Part shown: one piece after another, positions 24,811 to 34,540 of the stretch
Layout of the letters: every line of letters starts with the position of its first letter
Position numbering within the stretch: the first letter of the stretch is position 1
Assembly (NCBI RefSeq): GCF_003931855.1
Contig: NZ_CP034248.1
Coordinates: forward strand, 930,001-994,000
From: Paenibacillus lentus
Lineage (GTDB): Bacteria > Bacillota > Bacilli > Paenibacillales > Paenibacillaceae
DNA: 64,000 bases
Direction of reading: 5' to 3'
Translations under genes and position numbers: made by a program
The notes under the pieces: generated by a model
The model's input: the letters and a program-made list of their open reading frames with translations, nothing else
Database searches by the model: none
Told to the model about the DNA's origin: nothing

Positions 24811-25516
24811 CGGATTCCTCCGGCCATGCCACTTTTCCGTTTCCATCAAGTGTACCATAACGGAAGAATTCCATCACCTTCTTGATCGCTGGTCCTGTAG
24901 GTGTTGCACCCCTCATGACCAATCGCTGAAAGATCGATCTAGCGCTGCTAAGATCGAGGGTCCAGTCGAGATCCAGTACGGCATCCTCGCCTCTTGGTCC
25001 AGGAAAATGAAAGACTGCTAAATGGCTCTGCCCCTTTCTTGATCCTAGGCTAAGCATCATATCGCGGATCGCTTCCTCAACCGCTGCAAGTTTAGGCTTC
25101 ATACTGGCACTCGCATCGATAAGGAGTGCAATCTGCAAGGGACTACTCTCACTAAAATCATCGATCACCTCGACAACCTCAGAGCGCTTGTCAGGAGGCA
25201 AATCCTCGATACCCCCATTACCTAATATTTGCCTCAACTCCCTATTAACCGCCTGTTGAACGGTCTGAACCACTGTCTTCCGCGTAAGCATCTGCATCGT
25301 ATGGGCAAGACGCTCTGTCCCCGTCAACTGACTCATCCCCCCGCCAGCTCTTGCGATTTCCGCAATCTCCTGGCTGCCGAGCTCTCCAATCGTTCCATAA
25401 TCAACAATTCCTACAACATTGACCGTAATCCCCTCTTGCCTAGCCAAAGCCGCCGCCAGAACTGGACTATCCCCTACATTCGAGCATCCATCCGTAATCA
25501 GCATAATTTGTCGCAT
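24773..25516 (-). CDS. yabS: VWA-domain protein, YabS-like
   Basis: A protein of 247 residues. QIALLIDASASMKPKL (about residue 135) is the metal-binding DxSxS motif of a von Willebrand factor A domain, with ATPTGPAI as a later MIDAS element; the N-terminal IMLITDGCSNVGDSP is a second, VWA-like segment. Start 25516 is chosen for AAGGAGG 9 nt upstream. It overlaps the kinase gene and corresponds to the yabS-yabT pair of B. subtilis. Molecular role unknown to me. Confidence 0.85.
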   Translation of the reverse strand: MRQIMLITDGCSNVGDSPVLAAALARQEGITVNVVGIVDYGTIGELGSQEIAEIARAGGGMSQLTGTERLAHTMQMLTRKTVVQTVQQAVNRELRQILGNGGIEDLPPDKRSEVVEVIDDFSESSPLQIALLIDASASMKPKLAAVEEAIRDMMLSLGSRKGQSHLAVFHFPGPRGEDAVLDLDWTLDLSSARSIFQRLVMRGATPTGPAIKKVMEFFRYGTLDGNGKVAWPEESDEGEGMLGDYVV

Positions 25517-25615
25517 GAGCACAAGCCTCCTTCCAATCTCTCTTTCTCTATCATTTCCAGAGACCTGCCGATTCAAACCAGGCTTTAATTCTACTTTTAG
25601 TTGAAATTATTATAT

Positions 25616-25642
25616 AGAAAAAAGCACCGGTCGGTGCTTTCT
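25616..25642 (-). terminator. Terminator of the chemoreceptor/NRPS-like operon
   Basis: Stem AGCACC/GGTGCT with loop GACC followed by TTTTTTC on the minus strand, 52 bp after the NRPS-like gene. It separates the inserted operon from yabS-yabT. Confidence 0.88.
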
Positions 25643-25694
25643 CAAGTATCGTTCATTCCCGCAGGAAAATGCTCTCTCTCTATTATATACTCAT

Positions 25695-28600
25695 TTAATT
25701 AGGCCGGTCGAAATATCCGACAGCTACCGCGTGATCAATTAACCTTCTGAAAAAGAACCGATCCGGTACAGCGCATGAAATTCCCGTTCCCTCCAAATAC
25801 TGCAGCGTTTGTGGGCAGCCGTAACGGTAAATAGAATTTTTAGCGCCATCACCTTCTAATTGGGCCATCGCCAGCTCCATCCCCTGTTGATCCTTAGGCT
25901 GGCTGGCATCAAGCAGCCACGCTTCATACTCCGGCCAGTCCACCAGCGAGATATAGTAACCGTAATCCCTGAACTGATCGATCATCTCCTCGTAATTGAT
26001 CTGTACCGGATTACAAATATGGAACATACGGCCCACGGTTTCATTCTGGAGCAGAAGTGCTGCCACTGCTTCGCCTGCATAATCGATCGGCGTAATATCG
26101 ACCTGCCATTTAACACGTGGAGCTCTTCCTAGCAGAAGCATTGCCTTTAACATACGATAGAATGCATTACTGCCGATATTCGTCTGGAAAACTCCGTTCT
26201 TGGAATCGCAAGACAAATTACCAACACGATAGACGGTAACAGGCACACCATCCTCTTCGCACACTCTGACAACCCGTTTCTCAGCTTCCAGCTTGCTATT
26301 TGTGTACACATTATCGATGCATGCGTTATAATCATACGCCTCACTCGCAGTAAAGGAATCCCATTGACCGCCCATCGCCAAGTCCTCAGGAATGCCTAGC
26401 GTGGAAATATAATGAAAGCGGAAGTTATCCTTCCCTTGACCCAATGCGAGCAGACGTTCCGTGCTGTCTACGTTAACGCGGCGGAAGTACTCTTCGTCTC
26501 CGAAGTGGCGTACTTCTGCACCGCAATGCACGACCGAATCGATTTGCTCCCGCAATAGCTTATAGTCACTATCACTCAGACCCAAGCCCTCCTGCTCTAA
26601 ATCACCGATGACGATGCGCACACGGCTATTCATATGGTTAGTAATCTCACTGCCGAAATAAGTCGCCATTACGTTGCGAAGACGTTCATCAGGATCGCTT
26701 CCGTTAACGGAGCGAACCAAGCAGTAAATCATAGATTCACTCTGCTGTAGCAGCTCATACAATAGCCTGGAGCCGAGATACCCGGTAGCGCCAGTGAGTA
26801 AAATATGCTGTTGACTGTAAGATCTAGACTGGTTAATCTGTCCACCAAATTGCAGGGGGTGCTCCAACAAATCAACAAGCTCAGAAGATTCCACTATGCC
26901 CGGTACGCCCTCAGTCCCCTCATCCGCAAGCTCCGCTGCCCGTTCCGCCAGTTTGGCGATAGTCGGATAAGCAAAGAAATCACCGATTCTAAGCCCAGGA
27001 AATTTAGGCTTCAAGAGTACGAGAGTCTCCAATATTTTTAAAGAATGGCCACCCGCTTCAAAGAAGTCCTCGTGAATACCGATCCGGGCGCGGCCAAGCA
27101 CCTTCTCCCAGGCTGCCGACACTTCCCGTTGAAGCTCATTTTCCGGAGGAATATAATTCTCCTCCTCTGCTTCCTGTTGATCATATTCATAGAGCAATAA
27201 CTGTTTGCGGTCTATTTTACCGGTAGGCGATACAGGCATCGCTTCGATCGCGATGAATATGCTCGGAACCATGTAAGCCGGAAGCTTGCTCTTCAAATAA
27301 GTCTGCAGCTCATTCCGGCTGAGCTCCCCCCCATCCCGTGAGGTATAGAAGGCAACCAGCATTTTGGAGCCGTCGGCTCCATCCTTCGCGATCACGGCAA
27401 CATCTTTGATCCCTTCGTATTTCGCGAGAGTATCCTCAATTTCGCCTATTTCGATCCGGTATCCGCGAATTTTGACCTGTAAATCCTTGCGCCCCATATA
27501 CTCGATGACATCACCTTGTAAACGAACCAAGTCGCCGGAGCGATAAAATGTTTTGCCGGATGCGGGGGCAATCGGATCAGGGATGAACACTTCATCCGTC
27601 TTGTCCTGCTGATTCAAATACCCCTTGGCCAGTCCTACGGAGCTAATAAGCAGCTCGCCTATGACATTCTGAGGACAAAGCTGGTTATGCTCATTCACGA
27701 TAAACACTTCATAATTCGCGATGGGCCGGCCAATACTTATCATAGAGATATTATCCGGCACTAAATCATTGATCGGATGAATGGTCGTAACTACCGTCGC
27801 TTCCGTCGGCCCATAAGCATTTACGATCATCGGCTTATGCTCGAGCTTCTTCTGAAATGCTCGGACAGCAGCTCCCGTAAGGGCTTCCCCTCCGATGACG
27901 AGACTTTGAATTGATTTGTACTTATAAGCCTCTTTCTCCGTTAAATAAGTAGACAACTGATTAAAAAATACCGTTGGCAATATGCCGAACCTCGTGGCTC
28001 CCGTAGATTCAATTGCCGCGGTGAATGCCTCTACCGAATACCGCTCGTCCCCCGACAGCAAATGCAGGCGCGCACCGGCATGCAATGCACTGAAAATATC
28101 ATAAACCGATGCATCAAAGCTGAAGGTCGAATATTGCAAAATAACGTCCTGCTCATGAAGGCCCAACTGCTCCACTGTAGCCGCGGCCAAATTAATAACA
28201 CCAATATGCGGTATTAACACTCCCTTGGGTCTACCCGTCGTGCCGGAGGTGTAGATTACATAGGCCACATCATCCACACTTGCAGTAACTCCAACAGGTT
28301 GATCTGTATATTGATCCAGGCCGCTATCCAGACAGAACACATTGCGCGAGGAGAACCTCTGCTCCTCTTCATGCATTTGCTCCTGATCAATTCGAAGATT
28401 CATAGACTGCCCAGCTTGCTCTTGCTGCATTTCTAGCAGTGCTGTCACTTTGGAATAATACTGCTTCTTAGTAATGATAATGGCTGAGCTGGTGTCTTGA
28501 ATGATATAAGCGTTCCGATCATCGGGGTGCTCCGGATCCAGTGGAACATAAGCACCACCAGCTTTGAGCACACCAAGCATGCCGATAATCGCCTCCAAGC

Positions 28601-29489
28601 TACGCTCCATGAATATTCCAACGAAATCGCCAGGAACCAGCCCGCGGCTCACTAACATCTGCGCTACTTGATTCGATTGGGCATCGAGCTCGGCATAAGT
28701 TACTTTGCGCAGCCCCGATGATAGTGCGATCCGATTAGGGAACCGCTTCATGGTTATCTCCAGAAACGCCGGAATACTTCCGGCATTCGGAAGGGCTCTT
28801 GCCGTTTCGTTCAGCCGAGCATAAGCCGCCACGTCTTCCTCGGTTAATAAAGGAATTTTTCCGATCGCTATGCTATCGTCTTCCAAAGCCGCGGCTGCGA
28901 TTTGCTGGAATAGAGCACCGTACCTGCGAATCGTAGCCTCCTTGAATAAATTTCCCGGATAAGCAATATGAATTACTGCCTGCTCCAGCTGCCCCTCCAG
29001 CTTTACCTCCCAATGAAGCAAGCCCGGTTTATCCCCCTCATCCAGACCATATATCGCCTCCAGCTCAGGAATAGAGCCAGCAATACTCGTAATTTCGGCC
29101 AGGGGCAGACAATTTGCTTCTGCCCGACTAAGCTTGTCCAAAATTCCCTGATAAAGATGGCTAAATGAGCTATCTCCCTCACACAACATTCGCACAGGCA
29201 GCAAATTCCCCCGACTGCTTCTTACGCCTAAGATCAAATCCTGCTCCCCGGTCATTCTATGTAAGAAGACATAATAACAGGCTAGCATCCAAGCTCGCAG
29301 CTCACCCTTGCCTTGCAATGCTTCTTTTAGCTGTTTTACGTTTAAATCCAATGCATATGTTGTCCTTTGCAGCTTCCTGGCTTGTCCATATTTAGGATAG
29401 TCCGTATACAGATCCCAACCAGACAACGGAGGCTTGAGCTCTTCCAGCCAGTACTGTCTGCTCTGTTTCGTCACTAGTATGGTATTCAT
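25695..29489 (-). CDS. NRPS-like carboxylate reductase (partial C, A, PCP, thioester reductase)
   Basis: A 1264-residue single-module enzyme. Residues 1-230 resemble the C-terminal part of a condensation domain without the HHxxxDG motif. The adenylation domain has A3 YTSGTTGRPKG (about 415), A4 FDASVYD (about 458), A5 NAYGPTEA (about 555), YRSGDLVRL and PTGKIDRKQL. The carrier site is EAGGHSLK (about 814). The reductase has GATGYLGSR (about 902) and YTNSK (about 1063). Such proteins activate an acid and release it as aldehyde or alcohol with NAD(P)H. By eye the specificity code reads about D-A-Y-I-V-G-A-V-V-K, which I cannot assign. It follows the chemoreceptor with 78 bp and no terminator, so they are probably cotranscribed. 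No phosphopantetheinyl transferase is nearby. Confidence 0.88.
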   Translation of the reverse strand: MNTILVTKQSRQYWLEELKPPLSGWDLYTDYPKYGQARKLQRTTYALDLNVKQLKEALQGKGELRAWMLACYYVFLHRMTGEQDLILGVRSSRGNLLPVRMLCEGDSSFSHLYQGILDKLSRAEANCLPLAEITSIAGSIPELEAIYGLDEGDKPGLLHWEVKLEGQLEQAVIHIAYPGNLFKEATIRRYGALFQQIAAAALEDDSIAIGKIPLLTEEDVAAYARLNETARALPNAGSIPAFLEITMKRFPNRIALSSGLRKVTYAELDAQSNQVAQMLVSRGLVPGDFVGIFMERSLEAIIGMLGVLKAGGAYVPLDPEHPDDRNAYIIQDTSSAIIITKKQYYSKVTALLEMQQEQAGQSMNLRIDQEQMHEEEQRFSSRNVFCLDSGLDQYTDQPVGVTASVDDVAYVIYTSGTTGRPKGVLIPHIGVINLAAATVEQLGLHEQDVILQYSTFSFDASVYDIFSALHAGARLHLLSGDERYSVEAFTAAIESTGATRFGILPTVFFNQLSTYLTEKEAYKYKSIQSLVIGGEALTGAAVRAFQKKLEHKPMIVNAYGPTEATVVTTIHPINDLVPDNISMISIGRPIANYEVFIVNEHNQLCPQNVIGELLISSVGLAKGYLNQQDKTDEVFIPDPIAPASGKTFYRSGDLVRLQGDVIEYMGRKDLQVKIRGYRIEIGEIEDTLAKYEGIKDVAVIAKDGADGSKMLVAFYTSRDGGELSRNELQTYLKSKLPAYMVPSIFIAIEAMPVSPTGKIDRKQLLLYEYDQQEAEEENYIPPENELQREVSAAWEKVLGRARIGIHEDFFEAGGHSLKILETLVLLKPKFPGLRIGDFFAYPTIAKLAERAAELADEGTEGVPGIVESSELVDLLEHPLQFGGQINQSRSYSQQHILLTGATGYLGSRLLYELLQQSESMIYCLVRSVNGSDPDERLRNVMATYFGSEITNHMNSRVRIVIGDLEQEGLGLSDSDYKLLREQIDSVVHCGAEVRHFGDEEYFRRVNVDSTERLLALGQGKDNFRFHYISTLGIPEDLAMGGQWDSFTASEAYDYNACIDNVYTNSKLEAEKRVVRVCEEDGVPVTVYRVGNLSCDSKNGVFQTNIGSNAFYRMLKAMLLLGRAPRVKWQVDITPIDYAGEAVAALLLQNETVGRMFHICNPVQINYEEMIDQFRDYGYYISLVDWPEYEAWLLDASQPKDQQGMELAMAQLEGDGAKNSIYRYGCPQTLQYLEGTGISCAVPDRFFFRRLIDHAVAVGYFDRPN

Positions 29490-29567
29490 TTGTATCTACT
29501 CCTTTAGGCGATCTCTCTCTAACGACCAGCGAATATGGCCGATATGCCCGTATAACCTTCACAGAAC

Positions 29568-31331
29568 CTATACTTTTAATCCGACTACAAGCTCTTCCAG
29601 CTTGTCGGAAATTTGATTCAATTGCTCTGCTGCATCCACGATTTTATTCGATGTATTCCGCTGTTCCATCGCTTCGAATTTAATCTCGGCAGATACAGCA
29701 GCGTTACTCTCAGCCAACTCAGCCAACTGCTTGATAGCTGCCGTTATTTGTTCGGTCTCTGCCACCAATTCCTCAGTTGCAGCCGACACCTCCTGAATTT
29801 GACTAGTCACCGAATCGGTGGCTGAAAGTATCGAGTCGAATAACTCTCCCGTCTGTTCGACAATACCGATCCCAACCTCGACATTTTGTTCGCCCTCGTT
29901 AATGGCATGAACCGCCAGCAGTGTCTCCTGTTGAATATGCCGCACCAATTCGGCGATTTGCTCCGCTGATTCACCGGATTCCTCCGCCAGCTTCTTCACT
30001 TGATTGGCAACCACGGCAAATCCGCGCCCTTCTTCACCGGCACGTGCAGCCTCGATGCTAGCATTAAGAGACAAGAGCTGCGTTTGGGCAGCAATTTGCG
30101 TCATCACTTGTACGATCTCCTCGATTTCCCCTGAACGCCTCTGCAGCTGCTCGATTGAATCAACAGAATTCCTGACCGACGTATGTATGGAATTCATCTG
30201 CTTCATGACCTTCTCCACATTGTCGCCGCCTCGCTCAGACTGATCCTTCATCTGCAGCGCGGCTTCCGCTACGGCTGAGGTATTGCCAGCAATCGTATTT
30301 GCACCTGAAGCGATTTCCTCTAGGGAAGTGGCGCTCTCAGAAATTGATTTACTCTGCTGAGATACCTTTTCCGAAATTTCCTCAATATTGTTCGTAATTG
30401 CTAAAGAACTCGCATGGTTATCTTCCACGGTAGAAAACAGTACCTTCGATTGCTCCGCGGACTGAATCGATACAGACTGAATTGTCGTCACCAAACGATT
30501 AATATTGGCAACGGTCGAATTGTATTTCTCATTAACTTGTCCCAGTTCATCTTGGCTCGTCTTCAGTTGCACGCTGAAATCTCCTTGGCTCAGCTTGTCG
30601 AGCGCGGCCATCAAATCTTTAACTGGCGCGAAAGTCCTTTTAGTCATCACATATTGTAAGGTAAGAATAACAAGCAGCGTAAGCGCCAAAGCAAGCGACG
30701 CATATTTGAGCAAATCCTGCTGTCCTTGCAGAATCAAGCTCGCATCGATGTCCATACCCATGTAAGCAATGACATTACCTTGGCCATCCTGGAACGGATA
30801 CAGCACCGTTAGCCAAGTTCCATAATCGTCCTTATATGGCTTCGTATATGTAATTTCCCTTGTTTGCAGCATTTCCTGGACGCCCTGCACATGAAAGGCC
30901 GGTTGCTCAAGTAAATCACCTAATTGCAAGCCTTCCTCCGCGAACATATCCAGTATAACGGTAGGAAAAGCGATCATTAGCGTTTTGTTGCCTTCCACCA
31001 ATTCGGAGCCAAAAATATATCCCTGAGCAACGTTTGGATGCGTTGCTGACAGCTCATCAAACAATTGCGTCAGCTTTTGCTGTATAGACGAATTTCGATC
31101 TAGATTACTTATAGCCTCGGCCGTCTCTTCGATTGATACCTTCTTGCTCCAGGCCTCCATAATTTTCTGTGAATCGCTTTTCAGCTGATTAGTCAGAACC
31201 CCACCTTGAATATAAAAGCTGGAAGCGATTAATATTACGCCCGTAAGTATGATCGATATACTCGTAAGCAGCATATTTTTTGTGACAATGCTTGTTTGAG
31301 TAATTTTCTTAAGGAAATATGGCAGCTTCAT
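29568..31331 (-). CDS. Methyl-accepting chemotaxis protein
   Basis: A 587-residue transmembrane chemoreceptor. TM1 is at about residues 20-42, an extracytoplasmic sensor of about 165 residues (single-Cache-like, inferred from size and the [10 protein letters not shown] and YMGMDID segments) follows, then TM2 at about 208-232, a HAMP domain, and the cytoplasmic coiled coil. The signalling tip [18 protein letters not shown] (about 424) is the canonical CheA/CheW contact. AAGGAG precedes the ATG. It is the first gene behind the c-di-GMP riboswitch and is followed by the NRPS-like reductase. Its ligand is unknown. Confidence 0.93.
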   Translation of the reverse strand: MKLPYFLKKITQTSIVTKNMLLTSISIILTGVILIASSFYIQGGVLTNQLKSDSQKIMEAWSKKVSIEETAEAISNLDRNSSIQQKLTQLFDELSATHPNVAQGYIFGSELVEGNKTLMIAFPTVILDMFAEEGLQLGDLLEQPAFHVQGVQEMLQTREITYTKPYKDDYGTWLTVLYPFQDGQGNVIAYMGMDIDASLILQGQQDLLKYASLALALTLLVILTLQYVMTKRTFAPVKDLMAALDKLSQGDFSVQLKTSQDELGQVNEKYNSTVANINRLVTTIQSVSIQSAEQSKVLFSTVEDNHASSLAITNNIEEISEKVSQQSKSISESATSLEEIASGANTIAGNTSAVAEAALQMKDQSERGGDNVEKVMKQMNSIHTSVRNSVDSIEQLQRRSGEIEEIVQVMTQIAAQTQLLSLNASIEAARAGEEGRGFAVVANQVKKLAEESGESAEQIAELVRHIQQETLLAVHAINEGEQNVEVGIGIVEQTGELFDSILSATDSVTSQIQEVSAATEELVAETEQITAAIKQLAELAESNAAVSAEIKFEAMEQRNTSNKIVDAAEQLNQISDKLEELVVGLKV

Positions 31332-31441
31332 GGTAAGTCTCCTTTATTGATTTCATAGTGAATTATATTAGTTTGTATTGGCTGCGAATCTTCACCTTCT
31401 GTTGATTATCCCCTCCTATTCCTAAATTTTCTGGTGAAGGC

Positions 31442-31480
31442 AAAAAAAAGCGAGCCACAGCGCAAAGCGACCCATAGCTC
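31442..31480 (-). terminator. Riboswitch-associated terminator before the chemoreceptor gene
   Basis: On the minus strand the hairpin GAGCTATGGGTCGC/GCGCTGTGGCTC is followed by eight T residues. It lies between the c-di-GMP aptamer and the chemoreceptor start and is the likely expression platform. Confidence 0.8.
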
Positions 31481-31494
31481 ACCATTTTTAAATG

Positions 31495-31537
31495 TATAGA
31501 AACTGCTGAGCCTTCAGCAGAATATAAACCTTCTATA
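31495..31537 (-). other. Extended hairpin in the chemoreceptor leader
   Basis: Outer arms GTATAGAA/TTTCTATAC enclose an inner hairpin CTGCTGA/TCAGCAG. It lies between aptamer and terminator and may be part of the switching mechanism. Confidence 0.5.
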
Positions 31538-31601
31538 CTTGCAAGAAAAGCTGCTCACCTTAAAGGAACCCAAGGCCCTTCCCGAAAGGGAAGCATCTGT
31601 G

Positions 31602-31698
31602 CTCTTCTTTCTGCAACTGGCTGACATTTCTCACACCGAGAAGTAAGTCCCTATAGCTTTGCGTCACTACCTTTCAGTAGCTTTGCCAAAAGAAATAT
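31602..31698 (-). ncRNA. c-di-GMP-I (GEMM) riboswitch
   Basis: In RNA sense the conserved core is GGCAAAGC, a stem CUACU-GAAA-GGUAG with a GNRA tetraloop, then GACGCAAAGC, a second hairpin ACUUCUC/GAGAAAUGU, and the 3' element CAGCCAGUUGC. P1 is formed by UUUCUUU (31696-31690) and AAAGAAG (31609-31603). These match the c-di-GMP-I consensus closely. It precedes a terminator and the chemoreceptor gene, so c-di-GMP should control that operon. The rest of 31332-31873 holds the operon start and the palindrome TTACCATGGTAA (31765-31776). Confidence 0.9.
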
Positions 31699-31873
31699 GT
31701 GATTAAATTCTTTAGGAGGAATATATCCTTTAATAAGGTCGATATTACTATATTGTTCAAAATATTACCATGGTAAATAGTACTTTTTACGAGGATTAAA
31801 CAAAACTAGTTCTTTAGACCCCTCTCTTTACTCACAAAATATCCAAAATTATTAAATTCTACTTTTCTCCTTC

Positions 31874-34381
31874 CTAGCTTACTGTCCGAGGACGTTCAAG
31901 CCGGTTAATGCCTGGAATATGCAACGTCGACCATTGAGGGCGTACATGCTCTACTTTAGCTACGACGACAGTCATGTCGTCATGAATAACGTTCTTCTGA
32001 TAGCGAATGACGGATTCGAGCAAATGATCGGCGATTTCCTGTGGTTCATTCGCCTGTATCTCCAAGATGAGCCGCTTCATCCACAACTCCTTATTCACAG
32101 CATAGCCTGGAGCATCATAAATACCGTCTGTCATCATTATCAATGTGTCGCCCGGGTGCAGCTGAACCGTGACAAGATCAATATCAATCTCCTGAATAAT
32201 CCCGATTGGCAGATTACTTGCTGACACCGGAATCACTTCATCCCCCCGCTTAATAAAGCTGGGAGATGAGCCGATCTTCATAAACGTGGTCTTTGCCGTA
32301 TATTCATCGATTAACGCCATATCGACTGTCGCATAAACTTCGTCCGGCGAGCGCAGCATAAGAATAGAATTCACGGACTTAATAGCAATCGTCTCATCCA
32401 TCCCTGATTGCAGGAGCTGCTCCAGAATGTTAAGAGCCGTGCTGCTCTCCTGCCGGGCTCTTTCCCCATTCCCCATGCCATCGCTAATAGCTACCGCAAA
32501 GGTACCGTTTCCAAGCTCCATGGCACTGAAGCTGTCTCCAGACAACAAATCTCCGCCTTTGGCCGTACCAGCAACTCCTGTGGCGATTTCATAGGTTTTG
32601 GCCGAGCTGAACGTCACCTTCGTTAGTCCTTCCCTACCCTCTCGCTCGGTTTCCCCAGTCACCGCAATATGCTCTCCCAAAATGTCGGATAACAGCGGAG
32701 CAATAATTTTTCGGCACTCATCAAATCCCCGGGTATAGGCATGAACAATCTCGATTTCTACGTTACCTTGATCCAGATTAACAATGTCGATGCTATAAAT
32801 AGACAGTCCCAGCTGCTCCAAGGCTTCGCGGATTTGTTCCTCCTGACGGTACATTGCCTGCCCTTCGCGTTTGATCTCCTTGGCCAAGTCCTCCATGACC
32901 TGAGACACGCCCGACAATTGCTCTGCAACAAGCTGACGGGAATCGTATATTTGCCGCTTCCACTGCATATCATGTTGATACAGATCGTATTCGTGCTTCA
33001 TCAGTTCCAGTACTTGATCGGTCTTGGAGCATGTTTTGCTCCAACTGGCAGGTAAATCCCGCTTCGTAATATCCGGTTTCTCCTCGACAGCGGTCATCAT
33101 TTCGGTCATAAACTTATACGTCTGATAGAACTTTCCATCCCAGCATTTGTTACGGCGATAGCAAGTTGCACAAACGCCTTCTGTGACTGCATTCATAAAA
33201 TGATCCATTTCCTCGCTCTGCTTCGCCATATCCCCGGAGCTCGTGACTTGACCGAAACTGCGGGACAACTGCTTGAACACCTGTGAGAATTGAGAAACTC
33301 GCTCAGCCGTAATGTCTCGCACCCTTTTGGCATATTCATGCTGAGTTTTCGTGTGATCCTGCGTGCCTGGCACATATTTGGCGATCATCTTCATTACACT
33401 GCCTGGAGTCAGGAGAAATAATAATACTGCCGCACAACTCTCCCATGTCGAGGCGATAATATCTTTTGAACCGGTCAAATAAATCGAAAGAATGGAAGAA
33501 CCGAGCAGCATCCCAAAACCGACAGCCCACTTCCGTCCCTCCCGCAGCATGCCTGCCAGCATGCCTGAAAAAGCAAGCAGACTCATTTGATATAACGCTG
33601 CCATATTAGCCAAGCTAAGGATAAGTCCCGTAACCACACCGACAGAGGCACCTAGCGATGCACCACCAACCAATGCAAATACTAAAATTAAATATCTGGA
33701 CAAAATATGCTCTGCTGATAATCCGTAAATTTCCCATCCAACCAAGCCGGTCATGACCGAGGCCAACATGATGACAAGACATAATATTTCTTCACTACGC
33801 AGCTGATAACTCTTTTTTCGATAGGTAAATATCGGAATCGCCTGCATAAACACAAGCGTCAAAACAAAGCTTAGTACGGCATCCATGACGGTCATTGTCA
33901 AAGCATACCACGTGAGTGTAGGGCCAATGACGGCACTGAATAACCCGACAATAAAGGTCGATGTAAATACCATCAAAGGCGCATAGGACAAATCAGCGCG
34001 TTCAAATGATTCCAATCCCCGATACACTAAAAAGAAAATCAGCAGCTCAGCGGCAATGCTCACGGCATGCCCACCAGACCCAAACAGAGCACCCGCAAGG
34101 ATAGAAGAAGCAACAAGCAGCGCAATATCCCGGCGAAGAAACATCATCACCGCAAAGAATGCCGCTGCGAAGGGTGATAGTTCATCTAATATCGTGGCTC
34201 TACCCAATAAAAAGCTCATCGCCATCATTAACAGCGTCCATCGGTTAGCTGCAAAGAATTGGCTTGTTTTGTTCAAGACAGGCACTTGGGCCGTCCATTC
34301 CCTCCACCAAGACTCCCTTACCTGCTTCTTCGTCGTTCTCCTTGTTCCCGGAAAAGCGATGACATTCCATTTTCCCCTCAT
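31874..34381 (-). CDS. spoIIE: Stage II sporulation protein E (PP2C phosphatase)
   Basis: A membrane phosphatase at the asymmetric septum that dephosphorylates SpoIIAA and so activates sigma-F in the forespore; it also binds FtsZ. The N-terminal third has about ten hydrophobic segments (residues 50-320), then a regulatory region, then the PP2C domain with the metal motif ISDGMGNG (about 634) and MMTDGIYD near the end. ATG at 34381 is chosen for AGGTGG upstream, giving 835 residues. The promoter carries Spo0A boxes. Confidence 0.96.
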   Translation of the reverse strand: MRGKWNVIAFPGTRRTTKKQVRESWWREWTAQVPVLNKTSQFFAANRWTLLMMAMSFLLGRATILDELSPFAAAFFAVMMFLRRDIALLVASSILAGALFGSGGHAVSIAAELLIFFLVYRGLESFERADLSYAPLMVFTSTFIVGLFSAVIGPTLTWYALTMTVMDAVLSFVLTLVFMQAIPIFTYRKKSYQLRSEEILCLVIMLASVMTGLVGWEIYGLSAEHILSRYLILVFALVGGASLGASVGVVTGLILSLANMAALYQMSLLAFSGMLAGMLREGRKWAVGFGMLLGSSILSIYLTGSKDIIASTWESCAAVLLFLLTPGSVMKMIAKYVPGTQDHTKTQHEYAKRVRDITAERVSQFSQVFKQLSRSFGQVTSSGDMAKQSEEMDHFMNAVTEGVCATCYRRNKCWDGKFYQTYKFMTEMMTAVEEKPDITKRDLPASWSKTCSKTDQVLELMKHEYDLYQHDMQWKRQIYDSRQLVAEQLSGVSQVMEDLAKEIKREGQAMYRQEEQIREALEQLGLSIYSIDIVNLDQGNVEIEIVHAYTRGFDECRKIIAPLLSDILGEHIAVTGETEREGREGLTKVTFSSAKTYEIATGVAGTAKGGDLLSGDSFSAMELGNGTFAVAISDGMGNGERARQESSTALNILEQLLQSGMDETIAIKSVNSILMLRSPDEVYATVDMALIDEYTAKTTFMKIGSSPSFIKRGDEVIPVSASNLPIGIIQEIDIDLVTVQLHPGDTLIMMTDGIYDAPGYAVNKELWMKRLILEIQANEPQEIADHLLESVIRYQKNVIHDDMTVVVAKVEHVRPQWSTLHIPGINRLERPRTVS

Positions 34382-34420
34382 CCTGGCACCACCTCTTCTA
34401 AATTTTGTAAGGTATGTCCC

Positions 34421-34453
34421 ATTATAGGCAGATGCCATCGGAAAGTTTGTCAC
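34421..34453 (-). promoter_or_regulatory. spoIIE promoter, sigma-A type with 21-bp spacing
   Basis: On the minus strand, -35 GTGACA (34453-34448), a 21-bp spacer and perfect -10 TATAAT (34426-34421). This long spacing is known for Spo0A-activated sigma-A promoters such as B. subtilis spoIIE and spoIIG. Confidence 0.82.
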
Positions 34454-34487
34454 TTATCGGAGCGAGTCAAAAGAAATTTCCGACAAA
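34446..34487 (-). promoter_or_regulatory. Spo0A boxes upstream of spoIIE
   Basis: TTTGTCGGAA on the minus strand (34487-34478) and TTTGTCAC on the plus strand (34446-34453, over the -35) match the 0A box core TTTGTCGAA or TGTCxAA. The position suits activation by phosphorylated Spo0A. Confidence 0.75.
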
Positions 34488-34540
34488 TTGAGAGGGATTT
34501 AAAAAGTAGCGCGAATGTAGGCTGGTTCTAATATAGCGGG

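Noticed and set aside
31442..31698. c-di-GMP-controlled group I intron, as in Clostridioides
   Set aside because: The distance from aptamer to terminator is too short for a group I intron and no intron core is recognisable.
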